Below are positions 53,349 through 62,764 of a stretch of DNA of 64,000 nucleotides, piece after piece. Within the stretch, counting starts at the first letter, position 1, and each line of letters starts with the position of its first letter. This stretch comes from Pseudomonas baetica. GTDB taxonomy: Bacteria > Pseudomonadota > Gammaproteobacteria > Pseudomonadales > Pseudomonadaceae. The stretch covers positions 1-64,000 of the forward strand of contig NZ_JAIHLQ010000035.1 of NCBI RefSeq assembly GCF_019733355.1, written 5' to 3'. Both the position numbers and the translations under genes were made by a program. Below the pieces are notes generated by a model. The model had not been told where the DNA came from. It ran no database searches and saw nothing but the letters and a program-made list of their open reading frames with translations.

Positions 53349-54736
53349 TGAACCGGATGTCCCTGACGACTCGTATGAGTCTGATGTTTATGCTCGCGGT
53401 AACGGCCGTGCTCACGGTCGCCGGACTCAGTTTCAATAACCTCAGCCGGCATCATTTCAAGATGCTGGATCAGCAGGCATTGTACGAAAAACTCCACTCG
53501 ACCCAGCGGATCTTGTCCGGGCTGAGCAACATCGATCAATTCAGCGAGGCTAAACCGGAGTTAGAAGCGCTGCTGGGCGCACACCGTGATTTGACTGCGC
53601 TTATCATCGATGGCGACGGCAAGGTGCTGTTTGCGGATCCCGGCCCGGTCGACGTTCCGAAGGCGTTTCGAACAACCACAAACACAACCGTCTGGGAATG
53701 GCGGGAGCAAGAGCAGATGTTCCGTGGTGTGACTGCGCAATCCGTAGTGACGGGACAAGAAAGGCCATTAACTGTCATGTTGATTTTTGACGTTACGCAG
53801 CATATGTCCTTTTTCGAGACGCTCGAACGATGGTTTTGGATAGGGTTGGTGATCAGCGCATTGGTCAGTGCTGCACTCGGCTGGATGGTAGCTAGCAGTG
53901 GCATGCGGCCTATCCGCCAGGTCACATGGGTTGCTGCCTCCATGTCAGCAAAATCACTCAAGGAGCGTATTCCCCTGGCACCCGTTCCGAAAGAGCTTCA
54001 ACAGATGGTGTTGTCGTTCAACGCCATGTTATCCAGGCTCGACGATGCATTTGTCCGGTTATCCAACTTTTCGGCAGACATTGCCCACGAACTACGGACC
54101 CCCGTGAGCAACTTGATGACCCACACTGAAGTGGTGCTTTCGAGAAAAAGAAACATCGAGGACTACGAAGACAATTTGTACTCCAATCTTGATGACTTGA
54201 AGCGCATGAGCCGGATGATTGATGACATGCTTTTTCTGGCGAAATCTGACAATGGTCTAATTACGCACGAGAGCAAGCCAATAGACCTGGTGGCTGTCGT
54301 GGAAAAATTGCTTGAGTACTACCGCCTGTTGGCTGATGAACGAGGGATCGAGCTCAAGGTTTCAGGACGGGGGAGCGTGCGAGGTGATGTTCTTATGCTC
54401 CACCGAGCGATTTCCAATCTGCTCTCAAATGCGCTGCGCTACACCTATGAAGGGACGTCAATCAGTGTCGATATTCAGCACAAGGATGCGTCGGTAACGG
54501 TTGTCGTGGAAAACTATGGTGAGCCCATTGCCCCCGAACACCTTGAAAAGCTGTTTGATCGTTTTTATCGCGTGGACCCAGCGCGGCGAGAAGGAAGTCC
54601 GAGCAACGCAGGGCTAGGTCTGTCAATTACCCGATCAATTGTCGAAGCGCACAATGGCAAGATCTGGTGTACGTCAGGCGACGGGAAAACGGCTTTTCAT
54701 CTTGAGTTTCCGGCCGTCGATTCCACGGTTAGCTGA
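53348..54736 (+). CDS. copS: Copper-sensing histidine kinase CopS
   Basis: 462 residues of the CusS type. The first membrane segment lies near residues 10-30, a periplasmic sensor follows to about 160, then a second segment and a HAMP region. The dimerisation helix has the phosphorylated His in FSADIAHELRTPVSNL, and the ATPase has N box LSNALRY, DRFYRVDPARR and GLGLSI. The preferred ATG overlaps the copR stop (TGATG); a GTG three bases earlier would add one residue. Confidence 0.93.
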   Translation: MNRMSLTTRMSLMFMLAVTAVLTVAGLSFNNLSRHHFKMLDQQALYEKLHSTQRILSGLSNIDQFSEAKPELEALLGAHRDLTALIIDGDGKVLFADPGPVDVPKAFRTTTNTTVWEWREQEQMFRGVTAQSVVTGQERPLTVMLIFDVTQHMSFFETLERWFWIGLVISALVSAALGWMVASSGMRPIRQVTWVAASMSAKSLKERIPLAPVPKELQQMVLSFNAMLSRLDDAFVRLSNFSADIAHELRTPVSNLMTHTEVVLSRKRNIEDYEDNLYSNLDDLKRMSRMIDDMLFLAKSDNGLITHESKPIDLVAVVEKLLEYYRLLADERGIELKVSGRGSVRGDVLMLHRAISNLLSNALRYTYEGTSISVDIQHKDASVTVVVENYGEPIAPEHLEKLFDRFYRVDPARREGSPSNAGLGLSITRSIVEAHNGKIWCTSGDGKTAFHLEFPAVDSTVS

Positions 54737-54892
54737 GCGACAAAACATTGGGACCAACGACGTCTTGGCGTTCTGCGTTTGCTACGCCTCTGCGGATTTT
54801 TCAAAGTGATTGAGCTCCCCTGTCCTGCGGTACGCCGTGTCTTTTCCAGGTCTTGCTACGCTCAACGATTAGATGCCAAACATCGGATCAAG

Positions 54893-54908
54893 CTGACTGA
54901 AATGTAAT
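54893..54908 (+). promoter_or_regulatory. CopR box upstream of copC
   Basis: Plus-strand CTGACT-GAAAT-GTAAT, about 190 bases before copC, in the same orientation relative to its target as the other four. The remainder of the 359-base copS-copC gap shows no gene. Confidence 0.72.
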
Positions 54909-55095
54909 CGAACAGTTTGTGATCGTGTGGCATCGTGTTCTCGCACTGTGACGTTAGGGCTAGCGAGTTTCTCCTGTTCAACCTGGCGAAGAGGACGGGG
55001 GCTCCAAGTTAATCAACAGTGGTTTTTAAAGAAATTAAAAACTAGTTCCTCCCAAAAAACCTCGAATCAACAGCGCTTGCTGTGAGGAGTCTTGC

Positions 55096-55479
55096 ATGTC
55101 ATTCCTTAAAACTACGTCCGTGGCTGTTGCAATCACTGCTGGTTTGCTTCTGAGTGCAGTGGCCCAGGCACATCCAAAACTACTTTCTTCCACTCCGGCA
55201 GAAGGCTCGGATGCGGCGGCTCCGTCGAAAATCGAACTGCATTTTTCTGAGAATCTCACCACTCAGTTCTCCGGTGCAAAGCTGATCATGACCGACATGC
55301 CAGGCATGCCTAACTCACCCATGGGTGTAAAGGCCGCCGTCGCTGCTGGTGGTGATCCGAAAACCATGGTGATTACGCCGGCTGCACCGCTGACCACCGG
55401 CACCTACAAAGTTGAATGGCGTGCAGTGTCTTCGGACACCCACCCGATCACCGGCAACTTTTCATTCAAAGTGAAATAA
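55096..55479 (+). CDS. copC: Periplasmic copper-binding protein CopC
   Basis: 127 residues. A signal peptide ending AVAQA leaves His1 of the mature protein (HPKLLSSTP), the Cu(II) ligand. A Met-rich loop (TDMPGMPNSPMG) forms the Cu(I) side, and Asp/His ligands lie in SSDTHPITG near the end. It passes copper to CopD. TGAGGAG lies about seven bases before the ATG, and it lies four bases before copD. Confidence 0.93.
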   Translation: MSFLKTTSVAVAITAGLLLSAVAQAHPKLLSSTPAEGSDAAAPSKIELHFSENLTTQFSGAKLIMTDMPGMPNSPMGVKAAVAAGGDPKTMVITPAAPLTTGTYKVEWRAVSSDTHPITGNFSFKVK

Positions 55480-55482
55480 TCC

Positions 55483-56421
55483 ATGAGCGACTCATTAAAT
55501 ATCGTGGTTCGCTTTGCTCTCTATTTTGACCTGATGTTGTTATTTGGACTGGCCATATTTGGCTTGTACAGCCTCAGGGGAAAGGAAAGGGTATCGGGCA
55601 CGGTCTTGAACTTTGAGTCGCTTCTCTACGGTACTTCTGTTGCAGGTGTAGTTCTGTCCCTTGCTGCGATGTTGTTGCTTGCAAAAGCAATGAGCGGTGT
55701 ATCGGAGCTTATGGAGCTACATCACCACATTTTTGAAATGGTCATCATGGGCACCGACGTTGGGCTGACCTGGATGGTTCGGATAGCCGCCTTGGTGGGG
55801 GCAATTCTGGGCGTCGCGTTGAATAAACGATATCCGACACCCAGCCTCTGGATCGTCACCGTCTGTGGAGCAATCGCGTTGGCCACGCTAGCCTGGACGG
55901 GGCATGGTGCCATGGACGAAGGCAGCCGCCGCTACTGGCATTTTCTCAGCGACATTTTCCATTTATTAGCGGCAGGTGGCTGGTTGGGTGCTCTAGCGGC
56001 CTTCGCTCTACTGCTACGGTTGAAATCGCTGAAGGGTGAGGAGGAAGCACGTATTCTTGCCCGCGTGCTGACTGGCTTTGAGTCGGCCGGCGGTGTGATT
56101 GTTGCGATCATAAGCGTTACGGGAGTAGTAAATTACCTTTTCATCGTCGGTCCCAACCTTGATGAGGTCATGCTCAGTACCTATGGCCAGTTGCTGTTTT
56201 TGAAGATCCTGCTCTTTGCCGGGATGATCGTTTTAGCGACGCTGAACCGCTTTCACTTAAGCCCGCTATTGGAGCGCTCGGTTCGCAATGGTCAATACTC
56301 TGTAGCGGTCAATGCCTTGCGCCGCAGCATGAAATTCGAATTCCTGATGGCAATCCTCATCATCTGTCTTGTCGCATGGTTAGGCACGCTAAGTCCTGAA
56401 ATGGAAATGAGCGCGCAATAG
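55483..56421 (+). CDS. copD: Inner membrane copper transport protein CopD
   Basis: 312 residues, about eight hydrophobic segments, CopD family. Conserved membrane His residues lie in ELHHHIFEMV and HFLSDIFHLLAAGGWLGAL. With CopC it is thought to bring copper into the cytoplasm. It is the second gene of the copCD operon. Open frame ends MEMSAQ. Confidence 0.92.
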   Translation: MSDSLNIVVRFALYFDLMLLFGLAIFGLYSLRGKERVSGTVLNFESLLYGTSVAGVVLSLAAMLLLAKAMSGVSELMELHHHIFEMVIMGTDVGLTWMVRIAALVGAILGVALNKRYPTPSLWIVTVCGAIALATLAWTGHGAMDEGSRRYWHFLSDIFHLLAAGGWLGALAAFALLLRLKSLKGEEEARILARVLTGFESAGGVIVAIISVTGVVNYLFIVGPNLDEVMLSTYGQLLFLKILLFAGMIVLATLNRFHLSPLLERSVRNGQYSVAVNALRRSMKFEFLMAILIICLVAWLGTLSPEMEMSAQ

Positions 56422-56494
56422 AGGTTTCTGGCAGCTAACCCAGAAGCCTGGAGCGTGATTGTTAGCACCATTTCTACTGGCTACACTTCAGCCC

Positions 56495-56752
56495 ATGACA
56501 CGCTGTCTACGGCTTTGCCTGATTTTCCTGATTAGCCTGGCGCTTCCCCTCAGCGGGATGGCGGGTGTTCAAGCGCCGGAGAGCCATGTCCAATGAAACC
56601 CTTGGATGGCGGATGACAACATGGGCCAACGCTGCCGCCGTGACATGAAGTCCCCCGAACTCGGTGAACCCCGTAAGCCGAGCAAGGGTGCAAAACAGGC
56701 GGTAAGCTGCACATTTCAAAGCGGCAATGAATTTACCCTGTCGCACGGTTAA
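56495..56752 (+). pseudogene. Remnant of a small exported protein gene
   Basis: A reading frame starting MTRCLRLCLIFLISLALPLSGMAG, a clear signal peptide, is cut by TGA after 33 codons. The frame continues in phase for 51 more codons (ADDNMGQRCRRDMKSPELGEPRKPSKG) before a TAA. It looks like a decayed small metal-resistance gene of the kind often found after copCD; identity is not certain. The remaining 256 bases up to the MerR gene hold nothing I can name. Confidence 0.4.
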
Positions 56753-57008
56753 GCACTTTGCGTCAGAAATTTAATAAGCACGGAGGTGTCGGTGGTTCAA
56801 TAATGATAACTGAGCACGGTTAACTTAGAGCTATTACCATCGATTTTCCCACATGTCGCCGCATGCGGTTTTAATGGGATGGCAAATTTGCGAACCACAG
56901 GACAATCCTAAGGCACGCATCCTGAAATAAACCAAGATAGCGGACTTTATTGCACAATGACGATTCTCACCTCGTACAATCTCTACGCACATGGAGTCTT
57001 TTGCCGCG

Positions 57009-57416
57009 TTAACTACGATTCGACAATGATTCAATGATGCGACATTGCTCTATAACACCACCGTGGCAGCAAACACTCAGTCGTGTCAGTTCGGCTTCTA
57101 AACCTCGTAAGTCCTGAATACGGATTCGAACTTGTTGGAGTTGCCCTTGCACTTTCGCATCCACAGCGGCGCAGGAAGCGTCGCGTCGGTCAGCCAGGCC
57201 GAGTAGATCGCGAATGTCATCGACGCTGAACCCAAGCGCGCGGCTGCGACGGATAAACAGCAGCCGGTTGCGCTCTTCATCTGTGTAAAAGCGATAACCC
57301 GACGGTGATCTTCCAGCAGAAGGCAGCAGCCCTGACTGCTCGTAATAGCGGATGGTTACGGCTTTGGTATCGGTCAGCTTCGCCAAGGCACCGATCGTGT
57401 ACGTGGGCGCATTCAT
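57009..57416 (-). CDS. cadR: MerR-family metal regulator (CadR/PbrR-like)
   Basis: 135 residues. The N-terminal MerR helix-turn-helix is YTIGALAKLTDTKAVTIRYYEQSGLLP, then RSRALGFSVDDIRDLLGLAD, and a long dimer helix. Metal cysteines include Cys in DASCAAVDAK and the pair in LSVCCHGG, followed by QCRI near the end, which fits the Cd/Pb/Zn-sensing group. The start is the ATG of MNAPTYTIG. It is divergent from the cadA-type ATPase, whose promoter has a MerR-type dyad. Confidence 0.88.
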   Translation of the reverse strand: MNAPTYTIGALAKLTDTKAVTIRYYEQSGLLPSAGRSPSGYRFYTDEERNRLLFIRRSRALGFSVDDIRDLLGLADRRDASCAAVDAKVQGQLQQVRIRIQDLRGLEAELTRLSVCCHGGVIEQCRIIESLSNRS

Positions 57417-57823
57417 TTCTCTTGACCCTATAGTTGCTGGAATCCTCATTCTACTCGCGTCAGGCAACAAGCAAATCCTTGCTCACCGTTCTACCGATCG
57501 CCAGGCCTCTGATCGATGAAAACCCTCCCCGCCGATCTCTTCAACTCGAGTTTGGACGCTTTGCTCTGCACATGGCTGCTTACCTTCGTAGCAGAGCTTC
57601 TGTGCTGCTCGTCGGCCGCCGCATAGGGCAAGTGCCCTGTGTGCTTTGCTGTGAGGACGGGATGCCGCCTGATATTAGCGTCACGAAATAGGACGCCGTT
57701 GATGCCAACACCGTAGGCGCGAGGGGAAGCAGCATTTCCTATCTACTACCGGCCACTTACTCACTGTGATCACGTTGAACATGAATGGTCGCTGGTGGAT
57801 GCCTTAAGGCATCGAAGAATCTC
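57417..57823. other. Divergent region between the MerR regulator and the ATPase gene
   Basis: About 400 bases. A half-conserved MerR-like site (TTGACCCTATAG) lies at 57422-57433 at the regulator's own start. A 36-codon frame at 57516-57626 (MKTLPADLFNSSL..., with one hydrophobic stretch and CC) is open but unsupported. Nothing else is recognised. Confidence 0.4.
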
Positions 57824-57854
57824 TTGACCTTATAGTGGCTATAAGGTGTTCACT
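57824..57854 (+). promoter_or_regulatory. MerR-type promoter/operator of the Cd/Pb ATPase gene
   Basis: TTGACC (-35) overlaps the dyad ACCTTATAG-TGGC-TATAAGGT (57827-57847), giving the long 19-20 base spacer typical for MerR-activated promoters. The ATPase start codon is 29 bases further on. Confidence 0.85.
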
Positions 57855-57882
57855 CTCGCCATGAAAAGCGGAGAGCGTTCTC

Positions 57883-60402
57883 ATGAAAAACTGTTGCGGT
57901 GACGAGCAAGCACCAAAAAAGCCAGCGGGCGTGGACGTTTTTGACCCTGTCGCATCCGGGAGCTGCTGTGCGACTTCCGCAACATCGGGTGAAGACGAAA
58001 CCGATCGAGATCGAACTACCAGTTGCTGTTCTTCTAAGACCTCGGACGTGAATCCTGCGCTTTCAACAACCAAAAGTGCGGATGGCTGCTCTGCTGGAGG
58101 CAACGGCGGAAAGACAAGCTGCTCCACTTCATCTCCGACATCTTCTCAATATCCACCTACCGAACCGAACGAGCCCACCACCTCGGTTGTTACCGATGCA
58201 TGTTGCTCTGCATCTGGAACGGATGGCCCAAGCGCGTGCGCATCCAAAGTGTCATCAGCCGTTGTCAACGACACGGCTCGCTTGAGTCGTTTCCGGATTG
58301 GGCAAATGTGCTGTCCTACCGAGCAGGCGATGATTGAGGGCAAGCTTGCAAAGATGCCTGGAATTCAGAAATTGGAATTCAACATGATGAACCGTACTCT
58401 AGGTGTCTGGCACGAATTGCCACATACCCTGGGAATCGAAGCGGCCGTGTCATCGCTTGGTATGCAGGCGGAACCGTTGAATGGCGCGGTCGACGTACCA
58501 GGCGCGGATAAGCAGCAAAGCCAGTTTGAAGCTGAATCACTGCGCAAAAGCACCTGGTGGCCGTTAGCGCTGTCTGGTATTGCTGCGGTAGGCGCGGAAA
58601 TTTTGCATTTCACCCAGGCAGCCCCCGAATGGGTGATTGCTGCTGTAGCTTTAATCTCGGTAGCACTCTGCGGGCCCGCGACTTACAAGAAAGGTTGGAT
58701 CTCTCTCAAAAATTTCAATCTCAACATAAACGCGTTGATGAGCATTGCGGTGACGGGAGCGGTCCTGATTGGGCAGTGGCCAGAAGCGGCGATGGTCATG
58801 TTTTTATTTACTGTTGCCGAATTGGTTGAGGCCAAGTCGTTGGATCGTGCACGCAATGCGATCAAAGGACTGATGGACTTGACCCCAAATCATGCAACGG
58901 TGCGCCAGGCAGACGGCAGTTGGCTGGACGTAGATGTCAAAACCGTCCAGATCAGCTCCTTGGTTCGAGTTCGCCCCGGCGAGCGCATTGGTCTGGATGG
59001 CAACGTGATCTCCGGCAACTCTACCGTAAACCAAGCCCCTATCACCGGGGAAAGCTTGCCCATCGAGAAAGCTGTCGGTGACCCTGTTTATGCCGGCTCG
59101 ATCAATGAGTCCGGTTCCTTCGAGTACCGCGTGACGGCTGAGGCCAGCAATACGACACTGGCCCGGATTATTCATGCTGTGGAGGAAGCCCAAGGTTCAC
59201 GCGCCCCGATCCAGCGGGTCGTCGATAAGTTCGCCAAGGTTTATACGCCATCGGTGTTTTTCTTCGCCCTTGCCGTTGCGATATTCCCGCCCCTGTTTAT
59301 GGCCGGATTATGGGCTGACTGGATTTATCGGGCGCTGGTGCTTCTGGTAGTCGCTTGCCCTTGCGCACTGGTGATTTCGACCCCGGTGACCATTGTAAGC
59401 GGCCTCGCGGCAGCGGCGCGAAAAGGCATTTTAATCAAGGGCGGGGCGTACCTGGAAAGCGGTCGCAAGATCACCCATCTGGCCTTGGATAAAACTGGGA
59501 CCATTACCCATGGCAAGCCCGTACAGACCGATTTCCTGCCTCTAGCTGATGGATTATCTAGAGATTATCGCATTGCCGCCGCGAGCCTTGCCCAACGTTC
59601 GGATCATCCGGTTTCGCGGGCTATTGCCAAACAAACGGCCCAGCAATCGCTGCGGTTGCTGGAAGTGGATAACTTCGAAGCGCTGCTGGGCCGAGGGGTC
59701 CGCGGCGAGATCGAGGGTAAGCGCTACCAGTTGGGTAACCATCGTTTGTTGGAGGAGTTGGGGTTCTGCTCACCTAATACCGAAGCCGCCCTGGGCCACC
59801 TTGAGCGGCAAGGGAAAACTGTAGTCATTCTGTCCGATGACAAACGGGCGCTGGCGTTGTTTGCAGTCGCCGATACGGTAAAAGCCACCAGCCGAGCCGC
59901 AATCGAGGAGCTTCACGCGTTAGGTGTGAAGACTGTGATGTTGACAGGGGACAACCCACATACCGCGCTGGCAATTGCCGCGCAGGTAAACATTGACGAG
60001 GCCAAGGGCAATCTCCTACCGATCGATAAGCTCAAAGCCATCGAAGCCTTGATCGATCATAAAGGCACCGTCGGCATGGTCGGTGACGGAATAAACGATG
60101 CCCCTGCGCTTGCTCGGGCTGATGTGGGCTTCGCGATGGGGGCAGCTGGCACCGATACGGCGATCGAGACTGCTGACGTAGCAATCATGGATGATGATTT
60201 GCGCAAGATTCCTGCCTTCATTCGTCTCTCCCGCCAGACCGGAGCAGTACTTACGCAAAACATTGCGCTCGCGCTGGGCGTTAAAGCCATCTTCCTAGCC
60301 GTTACGCTCACTGGTCACGCTACGATGTGGATGGCGGTATTCGCGGATATGGGGGTAAGCCTGTTGGTAGTACTGAATGGCCTGCGCTTGCTGCGCAAAT
60401 GA
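57883..60402 (+). CDS. cadA: Cd/Pb/Zn-exporting P1B-type ATPase
   Basis: 839 residues. An unusual N-terminal extension of about 130 residues has repeated Cys pairs (NCCGD, SCCATS, SCCSSK, DACCS). An HMA-like fold with MCCPTEQ follows, then eight membrane segments, phosphatase motif TGES, the ion site ACPCALVIS, phosphorylation site DKTGTIT and hinge GDGINDAP. The ATPase type with CPC and no copper-type last helix is the Zn/Cd/Pb class (ZntA/CadA/PbrA). Its promoter has a MerR dyad and it is followed by lspA, as in lead-resistance clusters. Substrate range cannot be fixed from the sequence. Confidence 0.92.
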   Translation: MKNCCGDEQAPKKPAGVDVFDPVASGSCCATSATSGEDETDRDRTTSCCSSKTSDVNPALSTTKSADGCSAGGNGGKTSCSTSSPTSSQYPPTEPNEPTTSVVTDACCSASGTDGPSACASKVSSAVVNDTARLSRFRIGQMCCPTEQAMIEGKLAKMPGIQKLEFNMMNRTLGVWHELPHTLGIEAAVSSLGMQAEPLNGAVDVPGADKQQSQFEAESLRKSTWWPLALSGIAAVGAEILHFTQAAPEWVIAAVALISVALCGPATYKKGWISLKNFNLNINALMSIAVTGAVLIGQWPEAAMVMFLFTVAELVEAKSLDRARNAIKGLMDLTPNHATVRQADGSWLDVDVKTVQISSLVRVRPGERIGLDGNVISGNSTVNQAPITGESLPIEKAVGDPVYAGSINESGSFEYRVTAEASNTTLARIIHAVEEAQGSRAPIQRVVDKFAKVYTPSVFFFALAVAIFPPLFMAGLWADWIYRALVLLVVACPCALVISTPVTIVSGLAAAARKGILIKGGAYLESGRKITHLALDKTGTITHGKPVQTDFLPLADGLSRDYRIAAASLAQRSDHPVSRAIAKQTAQQSLRLLEVDNFEALLGRGVRGEIEGKRYQLGNHRLLEELGFCSPNTEAALGHLERQGKTVVILSDDKRALALFAVADTVKATSRAAIEELHALGVKTVMLTGDNPHTALAIAAQVNIDEAKGNLLPIDKLKAIEALIDHKGTVGMVGDGINDAPALARADVGFAMGAAGTDTAIETADVAIMDDDLRKIPAFIRLSRQTGAVLTQNIALALGVKAIFLAVTLTGHATMWMAVFADMGVSLLVVLNGLRLLRK

Positions 60403-60532
60403 TACGGACACGATGCCTGCTTTGCTGTTCCAAGACCTGGATCCCAGTGGGTGATACCGCACGAGCAAGAGTCAGTGCTTTTCAAAAAATACCAGTTTCA
60501 GATGTACTGGAACGGTTACTACGGAATAGCCA

Positions 60533-61036
60533 ATGAACGGTTTCCCAATGACAGCTCGTGTACAGCCGCCTACTTTGTGGTGGGGAATTGCAGCGGTCCT
60601 GGCGTTGATCGATCAAAGTCTAAAGCTTGGCGTCGAGCACCTTTATGAGCTGGGCTCATCGGTCGCCGTAGGCTCATTTTTCAACATAGTGCATGCACGC
60701 AATACCGGCGCCGCGTTCAGCTTCTTGGCTGACGCTGGAGGCTGGCAGCGTTACCTTTTCGTTGTTGTTGCGCTAGCCGTAGCATTGACGCTCGTCGCGA
60801 TCCTTCAACGGGAACGTCACTGGAGCGAAGCCTTGGGCTATTGTCTCGTTTTGGGTGGGGCTGTTGGCAATCTTATCGACCGTTCTTTGCGAGGCTTTGT
60901 CGTGGACTATCTGGATTTTCACTATCAAGGCTGGCACTGGCCCGCGTTTAATCTCGCAGATATATGTATTGTCAGCGGCGCATCGTTTTTATTGGTCATA
61001 AGCGTGATTAGCCCCGCGTCGCCAAGCAAACGTTGA
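60533..61036 (+). CDS. lspA: Signal peptidase II (lipoprotein signal peptidase)
   Basis: 167 residues and four membrane segments. The catalytic Asp pair is in GGAVGNLIDRSLRGFVVDYLDFH and FNLADICIVSGA. It is not the housekeeping copy, which in Pseudomonas lies near ileS. A homologue called PbrC occurs with lead-resistance ATPases, so it is probably part of the metal response (inference). The AraC gene overlaps its end. Confidence 0.92.
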   Translation: MNGFPMTARVQPPTLWWGIAAVLALIDQSLKLGVEHLYELGSSVAVGSFFNIVHARNTGAAFSFLADAGGWQRYLFVVVALAVALTLVAILQRERHWSEALGYCLVLGGAVGNLIDRSLRGFVVDYLDFHYQGWHWPAFNLADICIVSGASFLLVISVISPASPSKR

Positions 61037-61038
61037 CG

Positions 61039-61773
61039 ATGGAGCGCCACCTTCCAGTACGTGTCCTAAGGTGGTCTGGTCGCGCATGGCTAACGCCTGG
61101 GTTAGCGGTTTTTGCTGGGCATGCTGGTCATCAAGATTGGCATCAGCATCAGGCTCACCAAATAGCTATAGGTATCGACGTGCCTGTAACAGTGGAATGC
61201 CTGCCGCGTCAGCACACCGAGTTTGCAGTGTTTATTCCAGCCGGTGTTCGGCATCGAATCAGCGGAGCCCTCATCGTTTCAATCTACTTGGACGTCTTGG
61301 CAGAAGAGGGCCAGGTTTTGCCGAAGACCATGACGCCGATTCCGATCAATATCGCCCCGGCTGACGCCGCACTAATTGCTGACTCCTTGAAGGCAGGCGC
61401 GGGAGACACTCGGTCCGCAGTGCGAAAAGCCCTACAGATAACCGATGCACCTCCAGTCGCCGATCCTCGCCTGGCAATAGTCAGCACGGCCATTTACCAG
61501 GGCATGGTACGACGTGAAGAGTTGGCAGCACTGGTACACCTGTCCCCAACTCGATTCTCGCATTGGTTCGTGGAACAAACCGGTTTGCCGCTGCGTAGCT
61601 ATGCTAAATGGCTACGACTGACCCAAGCTGTTCGACATCTGGCATCCGGAGAACCTATAACCACCGCTGCGCACGCGTCAGGCTTCTCCGACTCAGCCCA
61701 CTTTTCCAGAACCTTTCGCTCGCTGTTGGGTATAGATCCCTCATCGGCGCTCGCCGAAGTGAGCTTGCATTAA
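61039..61773 (+). CDS. AraC-family transcriptional regulator
   Basis: 244 residues. A cupin-like N-terminal sensor (GHAGHQDWHQHQAHQIAIG, with several His) is followed by the two AraC helix-turn-helix motifs (REELAALVHLSPTRFSHWFVEQTGLPL and ITTAAHASGFSDSAHFSRTFRSLLGIDPS). A TTG six bases earlier overlaps the lspA stop and is an alternative start. The ligand is unknown; the His cluster could bind metal. Confidence 0.85.
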   Translation: MERHLPVRVLRWSGRAWLTPGLAVFAGHAGHQDWHQHQAHQIAIGIDVPVTVECLPRQHTEFAVFIPAGVRHRISGALIVSIYLDVLAEEGQVLPKTMTPIPINIAPADAALIADSLKAGAGDTRSAVRKALQITDAPPVADPRLAIVSTAIYQGMVRREELAALVHLSPTRFSHWFVEQTGLPLRSYAKWLRLTQAVRHLASGEPITTAAHASGFSDSAHFSRTFRSLLGIDPSSALAEVSLH

Positions 61774-61829
61774 GCGACTAGGTTAGAGGCTTGCGGCCTT
61801 AGCTACAGGCCGCTCGCCGATTGGAATAG

Positions 61830-62723
61830 TTAAGCTTTTAGAGCCAGGATTCGACGTGCGCCGTTCAAAACGATCAGGCCAACGACCGTACCAATCACCA
61901 AGTCTGGGTACGGAGACCCTGTCCAAGCGACCAATGCTCCTGCAGCGATTACGCCAACGTTCGCAATCACATCGTTGGCTGAGAAAATCCAACTCGCTTT
62001 CATGTGTGCTCCTCCTTCGCGGTGGCTGTAGATCAGCCACAGGCAAGTGACGTTTGCCACCAGCGCGACGGCGCCTATCCCCATCATCAGCATCGATTCA
62101 GGTTCACTGCCATAGAGAAAGCGTCGAGCAACTTCCAAAAGCACACCCAAAGCTAGAATGATCTGAAACATACCTGCCAGGTGTGCTGCACGTACTTGCA
62201 TTCCCGCGCTGCGGCCGACCGCAAAGAGGGCCAGCCCGTAAACGGCCGCATCAGCAAACATGTCCAGCGAGTCGGCAATCAGCCCCGTCGATTGGGCAAT
62301 CAGGCCAGCACTCATTTCGGCGAGAAACATTGCACCATTGATGCCGAGCAATATTTTTAATGTGCTGGCTTCCTTTGAAGCGTTTTGCTCTTCATTGGCA
62401 CTGTTGGCTGATACGGACTCTGGGCTGATGGGCTGCGTATCTAATAGCCTTGCCCCCAAGCCAAGTGACTCCAACTTGGTAGCGATCTGCTCTACGGCCC
62501 CTTCGTGAAAAACACTCACCTGTCTACCGGATAGGTCAAAAGAAAGTGAAGCTATTTCCTGCAAGCCATTCAGCGCGAGTCTGATCATCCGTTCTTCGGA
62601 AGGACAGTCCATTTTTGGTACTGAAAATTTGCTGATCCATGTCCCTTCATTTAATGGCTTAGCTGCTGCTTCTGGGCCTGCTGAAGCCGGGCCACAGCCA
62701 CAGGATTTGTCACACGAACTCAT
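61830..62723 (-). CDS. Cation diffusion facilitator with N-terminal HMA-like domain
   Basis: 297 residues. It begins with a Cys-rich stretch (SCDKSCGCGPASAG) and an HMA-like domain with MDCPSEERMIRLAL, where the second Cys of the metal loop is replaced. Six membrane segments follow, with GLIADSLDMFADAAVYGL and FSANDVIANVGVIAAGALV. It probably exports Cd, Zn or Pb together with the nearby ATPase. A MerR-type dyad lies about 40 bases upstream of the ATG. No long C-terminal regulatory domain is present. Confidence 0.88.
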   Translation of the reverse strand: MSSCDKSCGCGPASAGPEAAAKPLNEGTWISKFSVPKMDCPSEERMIRLALNGLQEIASLSFDLSGRQVSVFHEGAVEQIATKLESLGLGARLLDTQPISPESVSANSANEEQNASKEASTLKILLGINGAMFLAEMSAGLIAQSTGLIADSLDMFADAAVYGLALFAVGRSAGMQVRAAHLAGMFQIILALGVLLEVARRFLYGSEPESMLMMGIGAVALVANVTCLWLIYSHREGGAHMKASWIFSANDVIANVGVIAAGALVAWTGSPYPDLVIGTVVGLIVLNGARRILALKA

Positions 62724-62764
62724 GGGGCCGCTCCTCTAAATACACTTGATCCTGTCGATTACAA

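Noticed and set aside
57434..57691. 85-codon open frame between the MerR regulator and the ATPase gene
   Set aside because: No ribosome site, no family resemblance, and composition is not gene-like.
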